DNA from: Onchocerca volvulus | Lineage: Eukaryota; Nematoda; Chromadorea; Rhabditida; Onchocercidae | Direction: 5' to 3' | Assembly: GCA_000499405.2 (NCBI GenBank) | Contig: HG738145.1 | Coordinates: 106,222-170,221 of the forward strand | DNA length: 64,000 nt | In this document: in pieces, positions 54,930 through 64,000 of the stretch | Position numbering within the stretch: the stretch's first letter is position 1 | Layout: each line of letters starts with the position of its first letter | The notes under the pieces: generated by a model | The model's database searches: none | What the model saw: only the letters and a program-made list of their open reading frames with translations | Told to the model about the DNA's origin: nothing | Translations under genes and position numbers: made by a program

Positions 54930-57900
54930 TTACATCTTTATAATTTGCTCGAAGTTATCATCGTTCTCATTTTCGTTTGTTGTTGATTGATTCGTTTTAT
55001 CTTTTCGTTGTTCGTATTGTGAAATTTCTGATATTTTTGGACGATTTATTTTTCCAGCAATTTCATCGTATTGTTTTGATAAGTTGTTCAATGCTGTAAA
55101 AAGAAGAAAGAATGAACAAACAGATTGGGAGAATTTTGATATTTTCAGGTGAACTTATTGTTTGTTTTTTCTTCTTTTTTTTTTTGAATTGTCGACTCTA
55201 AAACTTAAAAACTTTTACCTGAAAAGGAAATAAGACAAAATTAAAAAGTCATGAGGATAAGTTTAAAGTATTATTGAATGATGTATTTGCCATTTGATGA
55301 TCCGACAGACATTAGATTATTATTTTAGTTTATACAGGCGTATTTTAAAGTAGTTATGAGTTATGCAAACGAAACATATAAGTAAATGACACAATAATTT
55401 GTTCTTACGGTGCTTTTCTGCTTTTTCTCAGATTTTATCTCAAAATTAAGAATTTGAATATAATTGTTTCATTACCTTGCATATCCAAATAATCCTTCTG
55501 GTCCACATAACATATCTCGTTATTTAATGGAATAAAGATTGAGGAATTTTTACCATGATGTAATAACCAACTGTTTATATGTGCGATACGTTCTGCGAGA
55601 ATACTGCAAAGCTAAATTATTCGATTCGGAATTTGATGTCAAAAAATATATCTTAAGCGCAATTCAATTAGCGCTAAATTTATTTAAATCAATCAAGCTT
55701 TATTGCTTTTTTTTAATTATTTAAAAAAAAAATGATTTAAAACATAAGAAATGTACTTCTTACTTTACACTGCTTGATTTTTTTGCAGCACTGTCTGAAA
55801 AGCGTTGACTGGTCTCAGTACTGAAAAAGATAGAATTCAATATTTTTTTTTTAAATATTTTTTAACGATAAATGCAAATATTTTTTAACGATGAATGCAA
55901 AAGGAATGCGTAAAAATAAAATCAAATTTAAATTTTTGGACTTCATGATTGCATTTCAAATGCTTAATTCTTTTTTTCTCTTTTTTTTTTTTTTAAATTG
56001 ACTCGAGTGATGAAAATTAAAGTATGAATTAAAGCGATCAAAATTGCAAAGCCTCTCTATAAAAGATTTAAAATGTTATCTTGGATGTAATCATTCAACT
56101 TTAATGAATAATTTTAAAAGATTAATTAACACTAAGAAATTGGGAGTTTACATAGACATATTAAGATTCATATATTTAATTTCTAAAACTTATCTATGTA
56201 TGTATACATGAAATCTGCATTAAATATTTTACGTTATTCTTGACATATTTTACAACAGATATATTGCTAATTGAACTATTATTGATCATTGGAATAAATT
56301 TTTAAATTTCAAGAATTTTCATACTTAATTTTAGAACTTTAATATATTTATTTATTAAATCGATATTCGAATGATTTTTTATTAATCAAACTTGTCATAG
56401 TGAATAATATATTTTTATCTTATTGAATTTTTTTATATTTAACTTATATACATATGATTCTTTTAAAAAAATTACCTCATCATTTCAAATTTTGATATAT
56501 TTTAAATGAATTTGTAAAATTCAAAGATTTTTTAAAAATATGCATAATTTTACGCAAATACTCTAGCTGAATCCATTAAATCATCTTGTTTTTCATTGAT
56601 TCTAATAAAACGTTCGCTAAATAATGCTTCAAAATCACGATTCCAAAATGCATCCTTCAATTGTTTTGGTACATCATCGTTTGTATAATTGACAATTTTC
56701 ATTCCTACCTAAAAATGCGATCTGTTAATAATTTATATATTATAATTGGTGTCGCTGAAATCGCGAGGAGTATGAGAAAATAAGTGATTCCTGATTTTCA
56801 AATGATTGTTAATCTTATCGGATGTGAATGTTTCTTTGTTTACAGGTCAAATGGCTTTGTACTTTATTCTTTTGTTGTAGTCAAGGTTACGCGCCAAAAA
56901 ATACGCGTTCTCAGGCGCTAAAAATGGCGCCTTATTTGTGATCAAATTCTAGCGGGATCCTCCTCTATAAATAAGAGGGTCCTGACCATAAGATCATTGT
57001 CAAAGGATGTGCTACCGCGAGGTCAATTGGTTGTATTGATATTGTATTTGTAGTGTATTTTCTGTTATCATAGTTCATAATAAAGATTTAATTACCCAAG
57101 TTTGAGGTTTCGAGAACAACACAACAAGAAAGAAGAACTCTCAATAATTTTCACGGTTAAGAGGATCGAGAACAGAATCCAAGAACCCACAATTATTGTC
57201 ACGGTCATAGAAGATCGGCGACAATTGGTAATTAAATTTGACCAGTTTTATCATTTTTCAGTAACAATTTCAATAAATTCCTTTTTTTTTTTAAAAAAAA
57301 GAAGATTAGGAAGTTATTAATTATGAAATGACGAAATATCAAATGAAATTCTAATTACCTCTTATTTGGGTTAAAAATTAAGATGAATGATAGTGATATG
57401 ATTTGATTATTTGATTTAAATCTTTCTCTTCCAAATGATTGCTATTATAATTCAGGAAAAGAGGCATTATTTCCTGAATTATTACATTTCTCGAAGAGAA
57501 ATATTGCTGTGAACGAAATGTAAAAATGGCATTTTTTAAATATGGTAGAATACTAACAAAATTACGAATATTTTTGTAATAATTGATTAATAATTTTTTA
57601 TTAGATAAAAGAAAATTGATCATAAAAATAAAATTCCTATTTTTTTTCAGTTCCTAATTCCTATTTCCTATTTTTTTTTTTTTTTTCATTCAATAGAGAT
57701 CAAATAGATGCGAAAAACTTTATACTTTAAAATTTCAATTCATACTTTAAAATTTCGATCAATAAGTGCGTTTGTTTCAAAATCATCATCATCTTCACCA
57801 AATGGATTAATAAGTACCATTGCAATTTTTGTCCAAGCCATGTAAAAAAAAAATTGTATGGCTGGTGTTAATGGAAACCATCGTAACTACAATGAAATCA

Positions 57901-60388
57901 TTTAACCTAAGTGATAATTTTTAGGTCAAATAAGGAAGCTAACAATCAAGTTATCAATTTGTTTTATCATTGATCTCATTTTTTCTTTTTTTTTTTCCAA
58001 ATAAAATTTGTAAAAAAATAGAAAAAGGAAAAAAAAAAGCCAGATAAATTCTTTTGAATAAATTAGTTGAATTCAAGTAAATTTCATTAATTAAAATAAA
58101 TTTCCAGATAAATTCTTCTGAATAAATTAGCTAAATTCAAGTAAATTTCATTGAATTAAAATTAATTTGCTAACCATTACAGTAATATTAGGCAATTTTG
58201 TCATATCGTTTTGTATTGTTGATTGTTGAATAATTTCTTGCTTTGAAATAAGTATTATTAAAAAGTGTACATAAACTGCAAGATAAACTAATTGTGGATA
58301 CGCTAATGGTAATGGTATTCGATCATATTTGTATAAATTAGCTAAATTATTCCGAAAGCATCGAATTTCCTGAAAATTAAATCTATTTAATTAAGTTGTA
58401 TCAATAAAAAAATAAATAAATTCAATTTATTTGTTAAAAATTGAATTACACGTATAATTTATAATTAAAAAAAAAATTTTTTTTAAAAAATAAAATACCT
58501 CACAAATGCGTTCACAATAATAATCACTATCAATTAATTGTTTTCGACGTGAACTATGAACAATAAAAAGTGCCCATTGTATGGGTAACCAAAATTTTGA
58601 TCCAAATTTATTGTCTAATTGATCGAATTTTTCCTTCTCATGTGATAGCATGAAACCAAAAATAAAACTACGAAATTTTGAAATTTTAATTAGGAAAAAA
58701 AAACTATCAATCAATTATGATAGAAAACATTTAAAATAAGACAAATAAGTAAATAATTATTGAAACAATCATAAAATTATCATTATTTGCACATTATTAG
58801 TTAAATCTTAACTTCATTTATTCAATAACTGAGAGAAATTTAGTTAAATGCTTTAATTATTCTGGCTCTAATTAGCAATTAAACAGTAATTAAAATAGAA
58901 ATCTTTCAAATAAAACAAATACAGAGATAACTGTTAAAATTACAATCATATAATTATTATTATTTTATCAATTATTGATTGAATTTTAATTTCATTTATT
59001 TAACAATTTAAAGCAAAAATTAGCTAAACATTTTAATTACATCTGGCTAATTAGAAGAAATAAATTGATTTTAGTTTTCATCATAAATGGACAAAAACTT
59101 TTTGCTTATTCAAATAAATAAAGTGAATTTTTCTGCTATTTATCGGTAATTTTTCATTTTTTTAATTCTTTCAATCTTCTTTTTATTAAATTTAAGAAAA
59201 AAAAAATTCAATTAAATCGAAAAATAAGTTCTTCTCACCAGCTGAAACAATGGAATCAATTGTAGGAAATCGTTTTTGTACAGCAATACTTAATTCTCGT
59301 GATACAAGTAGTTGAGATAAGCAAATATAACGGACAATATTACGTCGTATCATACGACCGTAATCTGTATTATCACGAATATAGCTAGCTATTGTTAATG
59401 ATAAGCTGTAAAATTGGATATAAATTTAAAAAAATAATTCTTGATGATAACTGATAGGAATTTTAATTGATCGATTGACTGATTGATAAAAACCAAAAAA
59501 AAAAAGGAAGAAAAATGAAAAAGACAAAAATCTTGACCAATAAAATTTATAAAAAGAAAAGTTATCCAATCAAAATAATAAATCTTTCTGAAGCAGAAAA
59601 AAATTAATTTATTTTTAAGAAAAAAAAATTAATTTATTGAAAAAATTAATTTATTTCATTTAATTGATCATTTTTTTAAAGCATAATTTCATCAAAAAAA
59701 AAAAAAAAAGCCAAAAAATCAGAGGATAAAATTTCAATTAAATTTCAAAGAATACTGTAAAAAAGTTTTAAAAAAATACAAACTTATCAATGAAACCAAT
59801 ATCATGAATCATTCGTTGCCAACGTGTAATAATTGCCTGAACAAGAAAACCGAGCATGAATTCGATTGGTATCATTTTAAAAGTTTCCTGTGATTTCAGC
59901 CATTGTATTATTTCAGCAAATGTTCTATAATTTGATATTCCATGAGAAAAACTCAATGAAATGGTAAAAATTAATTTAATAAAAATTTAGAAGCTACTAT
60001 TATATTTCTTTGACAGTGAACTTTTGCAAAATTTGCTCCTAATTATTAATAAAACATAGAATAAATCTTGATAAATCAGTCAATATTTTAATCTTGTCAA
60101 ATTTTCTCCCTTCAAAATATTCTAATTATAATTTTAACTAAAATTAAGGAAATAATTAAACGGCAATAAAAAAGACAACTGTTGAAGAGATAGGTGAAAA
60201 AAGTCTTACTGTCGTGCATTTTCTGGAAGTAAATGATTGAGAATTAAATTAATTGATAAAAACATGAATAAAAATACGACAAATTCGATTAGTACAAGTT
60301 TCCAAACACTTCCACGCCATCGTAATAAAATTAGAAAAAGCGCCCATGGTTTCGAGTTTGATAATTTTAAATTATAATTTACGGTCAT
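54930..60388 (-). CDS. Bestrophin calcium-activated chloride channel
   Basis: Ten exons on the minus strand (60388-60210, 59924-59784, 59405-59239, 58656-58499, 58369-58175, 57886-57746, 56708-56554, 55820-55764, 55603-55476, 55093-54930) give 494 residues. Bestrophins are pentameric anion channels of the plasma membrane. Seen here: N-terminal MTVNYN...[11 protein letters not shown], the neck segment IPIEFMLGF (the gate residues Ile/Phe/Phe are kept), [33 protein letters not shown], and the calcium clasp [17 protein letters not shown]. The tail after about residue 340 is Ser/Asn/Glu-rich and unlike vertebrate tails. Worms have a large bestrophin family, and I cannot say which member this is. 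All junctions are GT-AG and in phase except the exon 3/4 join, which needs a non-AG acceptor to keep AGFM. It ends facing the Nudix gene. Confidence 0.93.
56850..57240 (+). mobile_element. LTR-like element fragment inside a bestrophin intron
   Basis: A stretch much richer in G+C than the flanks lies antisense to bestrophin, between exons 6 and 7. It has GCGCC-rich sequence (near 56890-56930), a TATAAATA box (56966-56973), and AATAAA (57079-57084) followed by TTTAATTACCCAAGTTTGAG. This is the order of U3, TATA, R, poly(A) signal and leader expected of an LTR plus its first internal sequence. A related sequence recurs inverted at 63060-63205. Terminal TG/CA ends and a target duplication could not be fixed by eye. 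A link to the gag remnant at 51 kb is possible but not shown. Confidence 0.5.
58042..58167. repeat. 64-bp tandem duplication in bestrophin intron
   Basis: Two copies start at 58042 and 58106, each with AGATAAATTCTT, GAATAAATTAG and AATTCAAGTAAATTTCATT. Lies between exons 5 and 6. Confidence 0.85.
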
Positions 60389-60404
60389 CTGAAAAAAAAA
60401 AAAA
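60389..60404 (-). promoter_or_regulatory. Splice acceptor abutting the bestrophin ATG
   Basis: On the minus strand a T tract ending in CAG touches the ATG with no gap. This fits spliced-leader trans-splicing giving almost no 5' UTR, or an undetected 5' exon. It supports the start codon. Confidence 0.55.
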
Positions 60405-63055
60405 CGAAAAAATTTCCAGATATTTAATCAAACTAATCAATAAATAATTAATTATTGTTCACTGTTGATATTGTCGAGATTGTTATAAGAGTTTCTGATT
60501 TCAAGACAGCAAAATTTTGCATTTCTTAAATTTTTGTAGTTGCAACAATTACACAATATAAATTGAAAAATTAACATTTGAGTCAAATTTCACAACTGGT
60601 CTGTTTTGAAGATTATATTATGTACAGCAAATTTCAAAATATTATAGCGGTTTTTGCTCTTAAAATAAAAAAAAAACACTAAATTTGAAATTTTAATATT
60701 TGCGGCTGTCACGGAAAGCACTGAATTAAAAAAAAAATCATAATTCGCAATCATTCAGATGAAAATTAATCAAATTCAAAAAATAAAATCGACGAGAATT
60801 TTTTGTTGATAGAATATTGTAAATATTATCATTAATTCTTATATAAACTGAATAAAAAAATAAATTTCTTTAATTATGAATCGATATATTATGAAAATTT
60901 TAGAGATACCACAACAATTTACCTACACGATCGTACTGAAATAAATAATTCTTATTTCGATGATTATGTATTATTCGCAATTAATGAAATTTTTTTTAAA
61001 TGATAAATTGGGTGATAAATTTGAAATAACTCGAATTATTCATTTTCGTTTATTTTTCTGCACTATTTATCTACCCGATTTCTTCATCCAATATTCATTA
61101 TTCTGCCTATTTTCTGGGAAATTGAGTAGAAATACAAAAAATGTTGTGATGATCCATATAATAAACTAAAATGATTGTAATTTTAATAAAAATAATAATA
61201 ATAAACATTGATCAAAAGCAAAAGCAATGCTTTTGAACATTTTTTTTCCATCGATAAATTTATTTTGTATGTTAGATAAATTTTAAAACTCACATGTTTG
61301 GAATGAAATAGCTGAATAAACGTTTTTTTATTGATTTTTGTATGAAATTTTTTTTTCTGACTTCCACCATTTTTATGACATTTTTCTCATGAAAATGAAA
61401 AATTTTTTTCAGCGATCTCATTCCATCTACATTCTTTTTTAAAATCAAAAAAAGTCTGTTTTGATAATTTGTTTATAGCATGGCATTGATGAAATTGAAT
61501 TTTTTTTAAATAAAATACTTCTAACATCTTATTCAATGCTAAAAATATGCACAATTTTTAGAGAAAGAAGAAAAGTAGAAGTGTTAAATATTTAACGTCT
61601 CATAATGATTCAAATTATTTAATAATAAATTTTCTCTATAAGTTTTGTGTACTAAAAAATTCTTTAAGTTCACAAGCATTTTTGTAATTATTAAATGATT
61701 CATCTATCACACTAACCAGCTGAATTTCATGTTTTTTTTTTATTTTGGAATCAAAAAATTCATGCGAAACAAGTTATAGATTTACTCATTTTTTTTTGCT
61801 TCTTTTTTTTTCACTTTTTTAAAGAATATTTCTAAAATACTGATCTAATTATTTGATATAAATTAATAAATAATAAAAAGCAAATCATTTTGAGTTTCTA
61901 TCAAATTTAATGCATGCTTGATTTGCATTAATAACATCATAAAGGAACATGGCAAAAAAAAAAGTAATCAGATATAACATTTAAATATCATTGATTGATT
62001 TTTTTTTCTCCATTTTTTGCAACATTATCTTTGCAAGCTTTAAGAAATTTCCACGATAGTTGTTTCGGTAAAAGCTTGAAATAATCAACTATCTAATTTA
62101 CTTTTTGTTTCAGCTGATCAAATATAATTTATATGATAAGATATGTAAAATGATCAAAAACTTAAATATGTGAATTAAAAAAAAAAAGAATAATTATACA
62201 AGAATTACAGGGAAAAACAATGACAAAAAGTTCAGTTCAAAAAAATGAAATGCTGAAATATCTCTATAGTAATTTAGTTAGTAAAAAAAAAAAAATAGGA
62301 GAAAATATGATAACTTCAGCAATTAACTAAATTTTAATCCTTTCCAACCGTCATATTTCATTAAAAAATACCGCGCATAATGTTGCAATAATGATGGCAA
62401 CATTAATAAACGTGAAACTTTTGGCAGACTTTCGAAATTAGTTCTTATTTTTATTGAAATTTAATTATTGTCAAATCAAGCTATAAAGTATTTGTTAAAC
62501 AAAATTGAAGTTGTTCAAGTATTCCTAATTTGTTATATGTCTGAAATTTTCAACTGCTATTTATTATTTTCCAAGCAAATGTATCAGTCATAGTTCTAAT
62601 GGAAATGCAAAAATTTTTTTTTTGCTTTCACCTTCTTTATTTTGTTCACATTTCAGAACCATTATAACTGCTAAAAGAATCTTGATTTGTCTATGACTAA
62701 GCTCTTAGACGAATTTCTATGTTGCCTACGAATGTACTCTGAAAAAGATCATTCCAACATTTTGAACATATTTGATGGTAAAATTGAAAATTATCATTAA
62801 ATTTATCAAATGCAAGCAATCAGTGTTTATGATAAATTAATGTTTTGATTACAAATAAACAAAATAAATTCAAATCAAATTTCTTGTCGATTATTTCCTC
62901 TCATGATGATTGCAAATATTTCAATCATTTCAATTTAAACATTTAATCGTACATTTTAACTTCAATGTACGCTCATTTTATTTCCTTACGGCTATCCTGT
63001 CAGAAAATTTTAAAATAATTTTTGATACTTGAAAATTCTCGATGATTTCAACTTC
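60405..63055. other. Gene-poor AT-rich region upstream of bestrophin
   Basis: About 2.7 kb with many A and T runs and no exon pattern that I could support on either strand. The longest open frame (60960-61169, +) is Phe/Ile/Tyr-rich without motif or splice context. It presumably contains the bestrophin promoter. Confidence 0.5.
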
Positions 63056-63059
63056 TTCA

Positions 63060-63205
63060 ATCTTCCATATCTTGACGTCGCTGTTTCTTTCTGATCGTGA
63101 CAAAATTGTATGGGTGAATTCTATTTTCAGTTCTCACAGGTTCCTTCAATTTTGTTGTTTCATTCGCTTGGAAAAGAACCTCAAATTTGGGTAATTAAAA
63201 CTTCA
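63060..63205 (-). mobile_element. Second LTR-like fragment, inverted and decayed
   Basis: Read on the minus strand it begins TTTAATTACCCAAATTTGAG and later has TTGTCACGATCAGAAAGAAA and CAGCGACG. The fragment at 57085-57215 has TTTAATTACCCAAGTTTGAG, TTGTCACGGTCATAGAAGAT and CGGCGAC in the same order. The sequence just before it on the minus strand also resembles the poly(A)-signal part of the first copy. It is a diverged relative. Confidence 0.45.
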
Positions 63206-63339
63206 TTATGATAAATTTATTAATCAACGAACGCAGCAATTATATCAACAACGCGATTTCGATAATATCAAAAAAACAACTTTTATGAAGAAGACATAAT
63301 ACGAAAAAAAGGAGATGTGGTTAGACAGTGAAAGAAAAA

Positions 63340-63480
63340 TCCAATATCACTAGCTGGACCATCGGACCGAGCTCATGGCTGCCCATCCTTTGAAATGATT
63401 TTTGCACTCGGTACCTCTTCTTCTTGGATTGATACCATTTTCGGGCTACAAGAAAGCTCCTTTGTTGTCTCAGGAGTATG
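63340..63480. other. GC-richer patch of unknown origin
   Basis: This patch stands out in base composition and follows directly, on the minus strand side, the LTR-like fragment. On the minus strand it holds a short open frame, MVSIQEEEVPSAKIISKDGQ ending in TGA. It may be more of the decayed element or a small exon. I do not recognise it. Confidence 0.3.
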
Positions 63481-63798
63481 TATTTTTTTTAGCGCTTGAG
63501 AATGTGTTTATGGTTAGCGCATGATGAAATATAGCTTTTTTTTAAAAATTCATTGACTTAATAGACAAAAAAAAAAAAAATGATTTCACAATTAATTACA
63601 GCAAATTCGCAATGTTAAATTTAAAGCAAAGAAATCACTGGTTTTCTTTTCCTATCCCCGTGATTTCAGCGATCTTTTTAAATCACTTTTTAAATGCATC
63701 CAAAACTATAGCTGCTTTTCAATTTCAATCCATCAAAATAAAAAAGAAAAATTTTAGTATCCGTTTGCCTTATGAAATGTTCATTACAAACAAATTCA

Positions 63799-63840
63799 TC
63801 AAAATTCAGCAAGCCATTTTTTAAATTCTGGTAAATCTGC
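63799..63840 (-). CDS. Possible last exon of a minus-strand gene off the window
   Basis: On the minus strand CAATTTTAG is followed by an open stretch encoding ADLPEFKKWLAEF and a TGA. The composition is protein-like and the acceptor is good, but 13 residues cannot identify a gene and the preceding exon would lie at or beyond the window end. Treat as a hint only. Confidence 0.25.
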   Translation of the reverse strand, partial: ADLPEFKKWLAEF

Positions 63841-64000
63841 CTAAAATTGAAAAAAAATAAAGTAAAAGCAATCAATTCTGAACAACTATTCAGTTAAATA
63901 ATTCATATTCAATTTTACAGCTGCTATTTTTTAACAAATTTACATTTGTTGATATAATTTGTCGAAATTACAATACATAACGGTAAGAAAAGAAAAGAGA

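Noticed and set aside
57102..57320. Open frame downstream of the LTR-like element as a gag start
   Set aside because: It shows no recognisable gag motif and runs into homopolymers; better treated as leader sequence.

Overview
This window is AT-rich animal nuclear DNA, almost certainly from a nematode and probably a spirurid/filarial one. The reasons are short exons (about 60-370 nt) split by T-rich introns with TTTCAG-type acceptors, acceptor-like sites just upstream of or touching start codons (which fits spliced-leader trans-splicing), and the best match of the gene set to worm proteins. Species is inferred, not proven. Coding regions were built by joining exons by eye, with phase checked at most junctions; a few junctions remain uncertain and are flagged.

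Layout. (1) 6-2440, +: the last seven visible exons of the SUMO-activating enzyme subunit AOS1/SAE1, whose 5' end lies outside the window. (2) 3503-37301, +: a complete midasin gene (MDN1/Rea1), the giant dynein-like AAA+ ATPase of 60S ribosome assembly, with roughly 75 exons and about 4,400 residues. Its six AAA modules, long linker, Asp/Glu-rich tail and C-terminal MIDAS domain are all readable in order. (3) 37302-39635: intergenic, with a 43-bp-type minisatellite and a separate 60-bp duplication. (4) 39636-49989, +: a multi-Tudor protein of about 25 exons and 1,170 residues, with a coiled coil, a small Cys-rich exon and long Ser/Gln/Asn-rich disordered parts. (5) 49990-53264: intergenic, holding a decayed BEL/Pao-type retrotransposon gag piece, a tRNA-Gln(CTG) and a TA microsatellite. 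(6) 53265-54441, +: a small Nudix hydrolase of the diadenosine tetraphosphate (Ap4A) hydrolase type. (7) 54930-60388, -: a bestrophin chloride channel, tail to tail with the Nudix gene, with an LTR-like element inside one intron. (8) 60389-64000: mostly empty AT-rich DNA with a second, inverted LTR-like fragment, an unexplained GC-richer patch and a possible last exon of a further minus-strand gene.

The genes do not form one pathway. AOS1 (SUMO activation), midasin (ribosome biogenesis), Tudor (RNA/germ granule type), Nudix (nucleotide clearance) and bestrophin (membrane channel) are ordinary housekeeping or cell-type genes. I found no convincing new biological system. The points most worth checking are the phase-consistent Cys-rich exon and 56-nt intron in the Tudor gene, the apparently non-canonical splice join at the conserved AGFM motif of the bestrophin, the related LTR-like pieces, and an intronic patch that looks like foreign coding DNA.
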